Positions 36,434 through 46,784 of a DNA stretch of 64,000 nt are shown here, piece after piece (positions within the stretch are counted from its first letter, which is position 1; every line of letters starts with the position of its first letter). The notes beneath the pieces were generated by a model. The model saw nothing but the letters and a program-made list of their open reading frames with translations. It was not told the origin of the DNA and searched no databases. The position numbers were made by a program, and so were the translations under genes. This DNA is from Juglans regia (lineage: Eukaryota; Streptophyta; Magnoliopsida; Fagales; Juglandaceae), in the NCBI RefSeq assembly GCF_001411555.2, contig NC_049904.1:24627370-24691369 (forward strand), read 5' to 3'.

Positions 36434-36741
36434 AGGAGCTCTCGTGGGGTTTTAGTGTTTTTTTATGTGTTTTTTTTAGTTTTTTTTATATAGATATTTT
36501 TAATAATTTTAAATATTTTAAAAAAATAAAATAAAAATTATAATTTTTATTCTACTTCGTGATTAATGAAGTATTTTTTAATTATTTTTTTTACTTTCTG
36601 ATTAAGGAAATGTTTTTTAATAATATTTTAAATTTATTTTATTTTTTAAAAATAATTAAAAGTATAAAAAAATCTATATAAAAAATAAATTAAAAAAATA
36701 CACATAAAAAAGTACATGCTAAGTCCAGTGGGAGCTCCCAG
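36434..36741. mobile_element. MITE with long terminal inverted repeats
   Basis: The left end reads GGAGCTCTCGTGGGG, then TTTTTTATGTGT and TATATAGAT. The right end contains the reverse complement of the same order (ATCTATATA, ACACATAAAAAA, then GGGAGCTCCCA). The inverted repeats span roughly 70 bases. The interior is AT-rich and non-coding. No target duplication was fixed. Confidence 0.6.
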
Positions 36742-37261
36742 CAGGAGCCCCCAACGAGGACTGTAACATGATCCTTATAGGTTCTTGACTCAGGATCAGC
36801 TGGCCAAGTCAAGAAAATTTCTGTCCTAAAAAGCAAACAATTAGAATTTAATCTATTCATTATAATTAGAAGAATATACTCAAGTAAGTTGAAATATTGG
36901 CCAGAGAATATATAATTGATGAAGACACGGTTTCTAACTTGTCATGCACATACAGTACATTGATTTTATTTATTTTTTTAGAAAAAAAAATAGGGAAAGC
37001 CATCATTTTCGATATTTACCAACTTATTTTTTATAACTTTGCAAGAAATAAATATTATAAGGTCATAATTTAAAGACATGAACAATCTAAGTCAAGCAAA
37101 ACTTTGGAGGTCTACTAATAATTCAACAGCACATGAGATGTTTGAAGAAAAAAAATCAAAAGCAATCTCGTATATATATTGACACATCCAAAAATATGAA
37201 AGCTTTACACATACTATTTAATATTAAAAAATAAAAAATGACATGAATTTATTTATAATGA

Positions 37262-37345
37262 TAATAACAGCAGATTTAGTAAGTTGGATGAGACACAAAA
37301 TTTTAATCTCATCTGATTTTATTATTACAATTTTTTAAAATTTTT
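37262..37345. repeat. Degenerate fragment of the TTTGGAT MITE family
   Basis: TTGGATGAGACACAAAATTT, AATCTCATCTGATTTTATTA and TTACATAAAATATAAATC parallel the order of motifs in the MITE at 63849. One end only; highly diverged. Confidence 0.4.
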
Positions 37346-37548
37346 ACATAAAATATAAATCTTATAATCAGTAGTATATTTTATACGCTCATGAACGATA
37401 AATAGCAATATTACTCCAATTTAAAAAAAAAAAAATTAAGTATTAAATAGTACAACGACCTCCTTTATATGTATAACAACTCAAAGGTTTGAATGTTTCG
37501 TGGTACCCCATGACTGCGCGTGACAAAAAAGTCTTCCCAGTAGACTCT

Positions 37549-37551
<3 letters not shown>

Positions 37552-37582
<31 letters not shown>
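37552..37582. repeat. (TA)n microsatellite
   Basis: A continuous TA repeat directly abutting the left LTR of copia element 2. The element appears to have inserted in the TA tract, with TATAT as target duplication. Confidence 0.9.
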
Positions 37583-37587
<5 letters not shown>

Positions 37588-37851
37588 GAGAAAACAAGAC
37601 ACTACGTATTGATAGAAACTTTTCCTCTCAATATATTGATTTGATCAGACTAATATATACACAAGCTTGAGTCCTATTTTAGGAAATAATACAGAATCTA
37701 AGATTTGAAAATGTACAACTGTTACAGAGGAAAGAATAAAAAACGTATGCATTAAATTCTCTTTAACAAAGAACAAGGATCTCGGCATTGACTTGGTTGC
37801 TTTGATCTTGGTTTAACGCTCTGTTTTTCAGCATTATCATCCTCTTTAATA
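37583..37851 (-). repeat. 3' LTR of copia element 2
   Basis: Plus strand from TATAAGAGAAAACAAGAC to CTCTTTAATA. The neighbouring minus-strand CTTGCGGGAGCG is the probable polypurine tract, similar to that of copia 1. Confidence 0.85.
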
Positions 37852-40290
37852 CGCTCCCGCAAGATTTGGCTGCCATCAGCAAGACCAATCTTGTTCCTTA
37901 GATATTCAGTGCGCTGCTTTGAGAGTGGTTTTGTCAAGAGATTTGCAAGTTGGTCTTCAGTGTGAACATGACTAACTTTAAGGGTGCCTTTCTGAACCAA
38001 GTCATGCACAAAGTGCAAGTCAATCTGAATGTGTTTCATTCTTGAATGTTGGACTGGATTATAACTTAGCTGGGTTGCTCCAAGATTATCACAAAGGAGC
38101 ATAAGCATGTCCTTGAGAGAGAAACCAATTTCTTGAAAGAGAGCTAACAGCCACATGGTTTCTGAAGCTGCATTTGCTAGGGCACGATATTCTGCTTCCG
38201 TTGAGGAGCGTGCAACAACTTTTTATTTTTTTGAACTCCATGAAATGGGATTTGATCTAAGAAAAGTGAAATATGCTGAAGTTGAAGTGCGATCATCTTT
38301 GTTGCCTGCCTAGTCAGCATCACTATAAGTTGTTAAGCAAGGAGCAGCTGTTTTTTTGAGTTGAATACCATGGAATATTGTCTGCTTTAAGTATTTGAAA
38401 AGTCTCTTTGTTGCTGTCCAATGAGTGATGGTCGACCTGTGCATAAACTGTGAAAGTTTATTAACCGCATAAGAAATATCTGGACGAGTTAAAGACAGAT
38501 ATTGAAGGCTGCCTATTACTCTCCTAAACTCATTACTGTCCACAGCTAATGTACTGTCTACTAGATGAAGTGAAGTACTTGTTGAGAGAGGTGTTGATAC
38601 ATCCTTGGCTCCAATCATGTTTGTTGTTTGTAGTAGATCCTGAATGTACTTGTGTTGTGATAGAAACAAGCCTGCACAAGTGTTAATGCATTCGATCCTT
38701 AGGAAAAAATGAAGAGGGCCCATATCCTTCAATGAAAACTTAGCACCCAGTTTTTCAATAATGGATCCAACAAACTTTTTGTCACTTCCCGTAATGGAAA
38801 GGTCATCAACATAGACAAGAAAATAACAAGTAACTGAATCATGTTTATAGATGAATAGAGAAGAATCAGCTTGAGAATTCTAAAAGCCAAGCTCAACAAG
38901 TACCTTCTTCAAGGCTGAGTACCATGCACAAGGGGCTTGTTTAAGCCCATAGATTGCCTTTTTTAAGCGACAAACATAATCAGCTTTTGAAAGATCTTTA
39001 AACCCAAGGGGTTGCACCATGTAACTGTTTCTTGTAATTTTCCACGTAAAAAAACATTATTGACATCCATTTGTCTTAACACCCAGCCATTCATAATAGC
39101 AATTGACAAAACTGCCTGAATAGTAGCAGGTTTAACAATTGGACTGAAAGTTTCTTTATAATCAAGGCCAGGGCGTTGATTATACCCTTTGGCAACAAGT
39201 CTGACTTTGAACCGATCTACTGAGCCATCAGCTTTTCTTTTAATCCAGAAAACCCATTTACATCCTACTGGATTGCAATTGTCAGGAGTAGGGACCAAAT
39301 CCCAGGACTGAAGGTTTCTTTATAATCAAGGCCAGGGCGTTGATTATACCCTTTGGCAACAAGTCTGACTTTGAACCGATCTACTGAGCCATCAGCTTTT
39401 CTTTTAATCCAGAAAACCCATTTACATCCTACTGGGTTGCAATTGTCAGGAGTAGGGACCAAATCCCATGTTCCATGTCGCATGAGAGTTGTTAACTCAC
39501 TAGACATAGCCTCACACCACTGTGGGTGAGCTACAGCTTGACTAACACATGTTGGTTCAATGGTTGATGGAAGAGGATGTTTTGTGACAGCATGAATTTG
39601 TTTAGGTTTGAATATTTTATTCATTGACCCTATGGTCATGGAGTGAGACCAAGAGGGTGGGTTTTCAGGTAAGACAGTGGGCATGGTACCCGAAGGCAAA
39701 GGTAATGAAGCTGAATTTAATGGGGATGCATGTGTAGGTGCAGAATTTAAATTGGAATCAATTGAGTGAGAAATGAGATTTAAATCTGCAGAACCTAGGG
39801 CATCAGATGTGCGTGTGTGATTTGAAACAGAAACGGAGGAAATATTACCTGGAGGTGAGACATTAATGGCGGCAACTGTTTTCGATGTCACATGCAACGA
39901 TGAATCCGGAGTAGAGATGCGATTTGGCATTGGAAGGAAAGTGAACATTCTAGAGTTATTTGGAACCGAGTTTGGTGGAAGAATAAAAGAAGTTGGGGAA
40001 CTTGTGGTTGGGCTGTCGGGATTCAATGGGCCTGTTGTATTTGCTGGGCTTTGATGTTCATCAAATATTACATGCCGTGACACATAAAACCTTTTTGGGA
40101 GAGGATCCATGCACTTATATGCATTTTGATTTTGAGAATATCCAAGAAAAATGCAAGGTATGGACTTGGGCTGCATTTTGTGAGTATTGTATGGCCTGGT
40201 GAGAGGATAACAAAGACACCCAAACTTTCTTAATTTAAGATAGTTGGGCCTTTGACCAAATAGTACTTCAAATAGTGATTTGTTTTCCAA
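37752..40290 (-). pseudogene. Copia 2 integrase tail, RT and RNase H
   Basis: Reading down from 40290: integrase C-terminal region (FGQRPNYLKLRKFGCLCYPL, IPCIFLGYSQNQNAYKC), a Ser/Pro/Thr-rich linker, then [49 protein letters not shown]. An intact YVDD lies near 38800-38820, followed by EKLGAKFSLKDMGPLHFFLR. RNase H follows (STEAEYRALANAASETMWLL, HIQIDLHFVHDLVQ, DQLANLLTKPLSKQ). A 164-bp tandem duplication (39141-39468) breaks the RT frame, and other stops occur near 38730 and 38310. The element is therefore inactive, though its catalytic motifs are kept. Confidence 0.9.
39141..39468. repeat. 164-bp tandem duplication inside the copia 2 RT gene
   Basis: 39141-39304 is repeated at 39305-39468 with very few differences; both copies begin GGACTGAA and end in AAATCCCA. 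The unit is not a multiple of three, so the duplication shifts the reading frame. Confidence 0.9.
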
Positions 40291-40419
40291 GAGAGGGGGG
40301 CGATTGATGAGATATGTGGCGGTTTGAAATGCATGAGGCCAATATGGAGGGGAAGAGAGGCATCTTGTAGTAAGGTAAGTCCGGTTTCCACAATATGTCG
40401 ATAACGACGTTCAGAGACT

Positions 40420-41345
40420 CCATTTTGTTATGGAGTATATGGAGCGGTGGTGTAATGACTTATACCATGAATGGATAAGTATTTTTTTAGACTTAAGAAC
40501 TCACCACCATTATCGGAATAGAAACTTCGTAATTTTTATTGAAAACGAGTTTCAACAAGATTTTTGAATTGTGAAAAAATAGAGGAGACACCCGACTTTG
40601 ATGACATAGGATAAAACTACATATATTTTGTAAAATGGTCAACAAAAATGAGATAGTACCGAGAACCATCAAGACCCATAACATGAGTAGGATCCCAAAC
40701 ATTCGTATAAATGATTTCAAGAGGTGCAGAGCTTTGAAGACTAGTTAAGCCAAACGGTTGTTGATGTGCTTTATTAATATTGCAAGAAGTACATGAAGAT
40801 GGTAAAGTTTTTGTAGAAAGTGGAAGAGAGAATAAATTGACAATTCTTTGAACAATTTTCATGGATGGATGACCAAGACGCTTGTGCCATCCATCTGTTG
40901 AAGTTCGTTCATGCACATTTGCAACCATTGTAGAATTGGATATCGCCGGTGAAATTGGAAACATGTAGACGCCATTTTCACATGCACCTCTGAGTAGTAT
41001 CGCCCTCGTTGTTTGTTCCTTCACAAGAAAATAAAATGGATGAAATTCAACAAAAACATTATTTTGTTTTGTGAAATGATGAACATAAATTAAATTCTTG
41101 TAAATATTAGAAACACAAAGTGTATCACGAAGATAAAACATTTTTTAGGGAGATTTTAGGGTTAATGAACCAATATGTGAAACAACCAAACATGTACCAT
41201 CACCAAGCATTACTTCATCCGTTCCATCATATTCAGAATGAATAGAAAAAATTTCCAAGATCACCAGTAATATTCTGTGAAGCTGCAGAATCAAGAAGCC
41301 ATTTTGAGTCTTGAGAAGTTGAAGTTGCTGCACAGTTTGCAATGA
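40420..41345 (-). pseudogene. Copia 2 protease and integrase
   Basis: Protease motif WLLDSAASQNITGDLG near 41280. Then the pre-integrase block WHKRLGHPSMKIVQRIVNLF, CTSCNINKAHQQPFG and the integrase core (EIIYTNVWDPTHVMGLDG, YYLIFVDHFTKYM). The chain breaks near 40617 and 40490. Motif order and spacing match copia elements. Confidence 0.85.
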
Positions 41346-42310
41346 ACTCAGCGGACTGTAACTGTGGACATCCTTTGGTCGTGTGACCCAACTGGTCACA
41401 ATATTGACATTTGGGTTGAAATCGTTTTTAGGCTGAGTTATTTCGGCCTGAGTTCCATTTGTTGCCTTTATTTTCCTTTGACTGGTAGTGGCCCGAACGG
41501 CTTGTATTAGGGTTACGAAAACCATTTGACTTGGAGAAAGTCCTCTGTTGCTGGCCGCCATTTTCTTTGCCGTGAAATTAGCAGCTGCAACAAGCTGCTA
41601 TTGTAGCCTCCAATCGACGAGATAGCTCTCATGACCGACAAGGAGATCATAGTGTTCTTCAAACATAAGGGATTTCTCCCTAGCCCAAATAGGAGCAAAT
41701 ATCTCCCTGAAATCGGGTCCAAGTCCATTGAGGATATAAAGAGTGAGATCATCATCAGATATTGGATGATCTATGAGAGCTATTTCATCAGCCAATGCTT
41801 TAACAGCATGAAGATAGTCTAGGACAAAGCGATTTCCTCGTTGAATCAAGGTGAGTTCTTCCTTCAACTGCATGGCCCTGGTCTGCAAACGACTAGCATA
41901 CATAGTTTGCAATTTTTTCCATGCTTCTTGAGAGGTATTGGCTATTGCGATGAGTGGGGTTATAGTTGGAGAGGTGGATGCAAGAATAGCACTCAAGATA
42001 AGCTTGTCTTGTCTAACCCAATGGGTTTTTTGAGAGGAGGCTGTGGAAGTGCCTTTAGATGAAGGACATGACAAATTTCTAGTAACATAATCAATTAGGT
42101 CATACCCATGCAATTAACGATGCTTCAAATTGGGCACGCCATTGGGAAAAAGTGGAGGGAGTGAGCTTCTCATTAATCTGAGCAATAATGTTGAAAACAA
42201 CCAAGGGATTTTCCGTGGTGGAGGAAGGGAGAGGGTTTGAGTCTGTTGCGGAGGATATGGTTTGATTATTGGATCGAGATCTCGTTAGAGGTAGGTCGCT
42301 CTGATACCAT
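41346..42310 (-). pseudogene. Copia 2 gag (UBN2 type, zinc knuckle)
   Basis: The N-terminal part NPLVVFNIIAQINEKLTPST and FSQWRAQFEASLIAWV is followed after a frameshift near 42110 by HGYDLIDYVTRN. The UBN2 region includes SQEAWKKLQTMYASRLQTRA and DDDLTLYILNGLGPDFREI. A complete zinc knuckle KCQYCDQLGHTTKGCP (C-x2-C-x4-H-x4-C) lies near 41365-41410. Gag forms the particle that packages element RNA. Confidence 0.85.
42298..42309 (-). other. Primer-binding site of copia element 2
   Basis: Minus-strand TGGTATCAGAGC directly after the LTR; consistent with initiator tRNA-Met priming. Confidence 0.85.
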
Positions 42311-43033
42311 ATAAGAGAAAACAAGACACTACGTATTGATGGAAACTTTTCCTCTCAATATATTGATTTGACCAGAGTAATATATACACAAGCTCGAGTC
42401 CTATTTTTGGAAATAATACAGAATCTAAGATTTGAAAATGTACAACTATTACATAGGAAAGAATAAAAAACGTATGTATTAAATTCTCTTTAACAAAGAA
42501 CAAGGATGTAACGCCCCAATGGAAGGCCCAAATCACATGGCCTATACTCCAAAAGGACTAGTCAATGATACAATTGGATCCCCATTAAAAACTTAAAAAG
42601 AGCAAGAACTTCTCATTCCCAAGCAATGTGGGATCCCATACACCACCTACCCTTATCCATATCATATGGGGTATCACAATCTACCCCCCTTAAATTCCCG
42701 ACATCCTCGTCGGGCCTGTCCATTATAGGTGGCACGGTTTAAGTCCCACATTTCTGGTTGTGATAGGCTCTGATACCATTTGTAACGCCCCAATGGAAGG
42801 CCCAAACCACATGGCCTATACTCCAAAAGGACTAGTCAATGATACAATTGGAGCCCCATTAGAACCTTATAAAGAGCAAGAACTTCTCATTCCCAAGTAA
42901 TGTGGGATCTCATACACCACCTACCCTTATCCATATCATATGGGGTATCACAAAGGATCTCGGCATTGACTTGGTTGCTATGATCTCGGTTTGATGCTCT
43001 GTTTTTTAGCATTATCATCGATCCTCCTTAATA
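42310..43033 (-). repeat. 5' LTR of copia element 2, split by a TRIM
   Basis: Matches 37583-37851 on both sides of the insert at 42507-42952. It ends about 245 bases upstream of the lipase start codon, so this LTR now occupies the lipase promoter region. Confidence 0.85.
42507..42952 (-). mobile_element. TRIM element, complete (446 bp)
   Basis: Two 172-bp LTRs (42507-42678 and 42781-42952) flank 102 internal bases. In its own (minus) orientation the LTR starts TGTGATACCCC and ends GGGGCGTTACA. The primer site AATGGTATCAGAGCC follows the first LTR and a polypurine tract AAGGGGGGTAGAT precedes the second. AAGGA flanks it at 42502-42506 and 42953-42957, a perfect target duplication. There is no coding capacity. 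The internal region contains a hairpin at 42697-42714. Confidence 0.95.
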
Positions 43034-43080
43034 TATATGTTGGGTTGAAACTTGAAAATCCTGATCAATTACTTACACTA

Positions 43081-43082
<2 letters not shown>

Positions 43083-43166
<84 letters not shown>
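43083..43166. repeat. (TC)n microsatellite, about 42 repeats
   Basis: Uninterrupted TC repeat about 113 bases before the lipase start codon, probably in its leader or promoter. It produces a false poly-(Leu-Ser) ORF. Confidence 0.95.
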
Positions 43167-43168
<2 letters not shown>

Positions 43169-43278
43169 AATTCCCTTTCAACCTTAATCTTCATCCACCA
43201 AATTTAGAACTAGCATTTCTAGGTGATACAAATACTTCCAATCGATCTGCTTAATTGGCAACCTCAATTACTCCAACA

Positions 43279-44781
43279 ATGGCGAAGAATAATCATCATG
43301 TTGCTACATTAACTCAATCTGGGATGACCACGCTTTCCATAATCCATGCCCAAGAACAAGTTTCTGATGATCACCCACCATCAAAGCTAACAAATCGGCC
43401 AGCTTTTCGTCCTGCCAAAGCACTCCTACATGACCTTCTTCATCTCCACGTTGATCAAACCCCACCTCGAACCAATCTTCTCCAGTCCAATTATTGGAAA
43501 TCATCTACGGAAGAGATCAAACAGTGCTCTACTTCGAAAAAGTCTCCCGAGGAGGTCAAAGCAGAGAAGTGGCGTGAGATGCGTGGTTCCTCGGATTGGG
43601 ACAGTCTTTTGGACCCTCTTCACCCTTGGCTCCGGAGAGAAATTGTCAAATATGGAGAACTCGCACAAGCAACATACGATGCTTTTGATTTTGATCCTTC
43701 CTCGGAGTATTGCGGGGGCTGTTGCTTCAACCGTAACAAGTTTTTTGAGAAACTAGGGCTTACCGAAAATGGCTACACGACAAGCAAGTATATTTATGCC
43801 CTGTCACATGAGATAGACATGCCCCGATGGCTGCTAAGGTCGATAAATCTGGTGGACACTTGGAGCAAAGATTCCAACTGGATCGGTTATGTTGCGGTTA
43901 GCAATGATGAGGAGACGCGTAGGATTGGGAGGAGAGATATCGTGGTGGCGTAGCGTGGGACCGTGGCACCCTCGGAGTGGTACGAGGATATGCAAGGGAA
44001 GCTAGAGTCATTTGGGCATGGGGATACTAAGGTGGAACATGGGTTTCTCAGCATTTACACTTGTAAGAGCGAATCTACCAGGTACAACAAGTCTGCTGCC
44101 TCGGAGCAAGTCATGAAGGAAGTCACAAGGCTGGTGCAACTGTACAGGGAAAATGGTGAAGAAGAAGTAAGCCTTACAATCACTGGGCATAGCTTGGGTG
44201 GTGCATTGGCTCTCCTCAATGCTTATGAAGCTGCATCCACCATTCCCAACCTTCCTGTCACCGTGATATCCTTTGGTGCACCTAGAGTTGGCAACAAATA
44301 TTTCAGAGATGAGCTTCAAAAGTTGGGAGTTAAAACACTAGGGTAGTAATCAAGCAAGATGTAGTCCCTCCGATGCTAGGGCTTCCTTTCAATGAGGGTT
44401 TACAAAAGCTTGATCATGATCATCATGGAATGATCACAAGGACATTAAAATGGGTCTACATCCATGTTGGAGTTGAACTGAAATTAGATGTTCATTCTTC
44501 GCCTTACTTTAAGCGGGGATTCAATTTGTCTGGGTTCCATAGCCTTGAGACATACTTGTATCTTGTTGATGGGTTTGTTCGGAGTACGTAGTTGCAGTAC
44601 AAGTAGATTTCGGTGGGATGGAAGGAGGGATGTTTCTTTGGTGAACAAGGCATGTAACATGTTGGTGGATGAGCTTAAGATCCCACCATTTTGGTACCAA
44701 TTGGAAAACAAGGGACTAGTTCGTATTAATACTCATGGTAGAGGGGTAAAACTAGAGAGAGATCCTGAAGACATACCTTAG
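43279..44781 (+). pseudogene. Class 3 lipase, phospholipase A1-I (DAD1-like, chloroplast type), disrupted
   Basis: Enzymes of this family release acyl chains from plastid lipids, in some cases feeding jasmonate synthesis. The start MAKNNHH opens a Ser/Thr-rich presumed transit region. The lipase region follows: WDSLLDPLHPWLRREIVKYG, GELAQATYDAFD, then TGHSLGGALALLNAYE with the nucleophile serine (about 44190). Next come VISFGAPRVGNKYF, KQDVVPPMLG (candidate catalytic Asp) and FHSLETYLYLVDG (candidate His). The conserved C-terminal tail reads ACNMLVDELKIPPFWYQLEN. TAG at 43951-43953 stands where relatives have Trp before RGT. A one-base loss near 44343 shifts frame and another indel near 44590 restores it. 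It appears to be a recent single-exon pseudogene; a sequencing error is less likely with three lesions. The length would otherwise be complete. Confidence 0.85.
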
Positions 44782-45037
44782 CCCGGTAGCTAGCTAGCTT
44801 AGGGAATTAGAAATTGTCCATGCTCTCGCACTTGGGATGCAAACACAAGATGCAATTAAACCACAACATAATGTATGAATTGTGATTTTTGTTTAATTAT
44901 ATATGTATATATATTACATGTGATACCCCATATGATATGGATATAAGTAGGTGGTGTATGGGATCTCACATTGCTTGGGAATGAGAAGTTCTTGCTCTTT
45001 ATAAGTTTCTAATAGGGCTCTAATTATATCATTGACT

Positions 45038-45209
45038 TGTGATACCCCATATGATAAGGATAAGGGTAGGTGGTGCATGAGATCCCACATTGCTTGGGAA
45101 GGAGAAGTTCTTGCTCTTTATAAGGTTCTAATGGGGCTCCAATTGTATCATTGACTAGTCCTTTTGGAGTATAGGTCATGTGGTTCGGGCCTTCCATTTG
45201 GGCGTTACA
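45038..45209 (+). repeat. TRIM-family LTR serving as 5' LTR of the nested element
   Basis: 172 bp, TGTGATACCCC to TTTGGGCGTTACA. It aligns base for base with the TRIM LTRs at 42507, 42781, 44919 and 49728, with scattered substitutions. Confidence 0.9.
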
Positions 45210-45753
45210 GTTGGTATCAGAGCCAGGTTTGAATTCTGCATACTATAAACCTTGGAGGTTTAGATATCTGTGGGTTTAGGATGAAACTTCAGATTTGAGG
45301 TGTAGAAATTCTAGGACTAAGAGATGATGAAATTTGTATTTAAGGTTTTAGAATCTGTTAGGCTTTTAGGCATATATTCTAGGAAAATTAAGGTATTAAA
45401 ATTTGTAAATTTCAAGAATCGATCTTCATGACGTTTAAGGTCTTAGATTCACTCGGCTTTTTAATGGAATGTAGAAACTGATTTTGATAAAATTTAAGGT
45501 TTTAGATTTTATAAGTGTAATAAGCTTGATCAAAAGCCAAGTTTGAAGTTCCGTAGACTCTGATATATGAGGTCCTGAAATTTTGGACTTTAGGAAAATA
45601 AATTTTTAAATTGGGGTTTAGAGTACTACGAACTACAAGAAATAGATTATTGATTCGTGATTTATAGATTAATTAGTAGTTATATTTTTCGCGCTGTTAT
45701 TACTTTATTATTTTCTTTCTTTGAAACGTTTAACCAAGGATGAGTCTTCCAGG

Positions 45754-46668
45754 ATGGCTACTCGACGTCATGTTCAAAATCTTGGAGGCTTAAATGCAGG
45801 AAATGAAGAGGATGGATGCAGCATAGAGCAGTTCAATCAGATGCACCCTCCCACTTTTGATGGTCGTGGCGACCCTACCTTAGCTGAGGATTGGATCCAG
45901 GACATTGAGGAGATACTCTGTGTCTTAAATTGTACTGACAGACAGAAAGTATTGTACTCTGCCTTCAAGTTGACCGGTGAGGCTAAACGATGGTGGATAT
46001 CAGAGAGAACCATCAGGGAAGCTGATGGGAGGGGAGTGGTTAGCTGGCTCCACTTCAAGCAGATTTTCTATGATCGTTTCTTCCCAAGATCAATTAGGGA
46101 CGCTAGGGCCAAGGACTTTGTCGATTTAGTACATGGTACTATGACGGTGCACCAGTATGCGGCCAGATATATTGAACTATCACGCTTTGCCTTATATCTT
46201 ATACCCGATGAGGAGAAGAAGACCCGAAAATTTGAGGAGGGACTAAATAACCACATTTATGAGCGAGTGGTTGCCCTTCAGATCCAGAACTTCTCAGAAT
46301 TAGTAGATAAGGCCACAATAGTCGAGCGAGGCCTCAAGAGAGGAGTTGAACTTTAGGAGCAGAGGAAGGGGCCGACGCCATTGGGGCATCCCTCGAGCGA
46401 GAATCAAAGTCCATGGAAAAGGATGAAGTTAGTGAACAACTCAGGCCAGAGACAGGTGCAGGACAGTCAACGGAATAACTCCTGCAAGTCATGCAACGTA
46501 GTACACTTTGGGGATTGCAGAAGGATATCTGGACGGTGTTTTCGATGTGGGAAGCATAGCCACCTTGTCAGAGATTGTCCAAAGCAACCAGATGGGAACA
46601 TGAACACCAACCCGCCTCAGAGGACTGATTTCACGGCACGAGACAGGAACCAACACAACGCAGTGTAG
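45754..46668 (+). pseudogene. Ty3/gypsy-type gag with zinc knuckle
   Basis: Start MATRRHVQNLGGLNAGN. The retrotransposon gag domain includes HPPTFDGRGDPTLAEDWIQD, YSAFKLTGEAKRWWISERT, FYDRFFPRSIRDARAKDFVD and YAARYIELSRFALYLIPDEE. One in-frame TAG lies at 46354-46356; after it the same frame continues to a zinc knuckle CFRCGKHSHLVRDCP. Gag would package element RNA. The sequence after the knuckle jumps to the polypurine tract, so protease, RT, RNase H and integrase are deleted. Clade is likely Tekay/Del-like, by general resemblance only. Confidence 0.85.
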
Positions 46669-46784
46669 GCTCGTTTTCAACTCAATACAAAGTGCGCAGT
46701 GGAAGCATGATTAACCCATTGGAAGTAGCAGCAGTTAGCTAAGCAAATTTCGAGGACGAAATTTTTTTTTTTAGGAGGGGAGGA

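Larger units (their letters stand above)
37583..43033 (-). mobile_element. Ty1/copia retrotransposon 2 (minus strand), TRIM in its 5' LTR
   Basis: The left LTR is 37583-37851. The right LTR 42310-43033 is interrupted by a TRIM with its duplication (451 bp). Without the insert both LTRs are about 270 bp. The primer site (minus strand TGGTATCAGAGC, 42298-42309) abuts the right LTR. TATAT occurs before 37583 and at 43034-43038, consistent with a target duplication, though it lies in TA-rich sequence. Internal order is gag, protease, integrase, RT, RNase H. It is closely related to copia 1 but less decayed. Confidence 0.9.

Noticed and set aside
39866..40202. Plus-strand ORFs within copia element 2
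   Set aside because: They are antisense shadows of the integrase-RT linker encoded on the minus strand.
43083..43254. ORF with a long Leu-Ser repeat upstream of the lipase
   Set aside because: It is a translation of the (TC)n microsatellite, with no supporting coding sequence around it.
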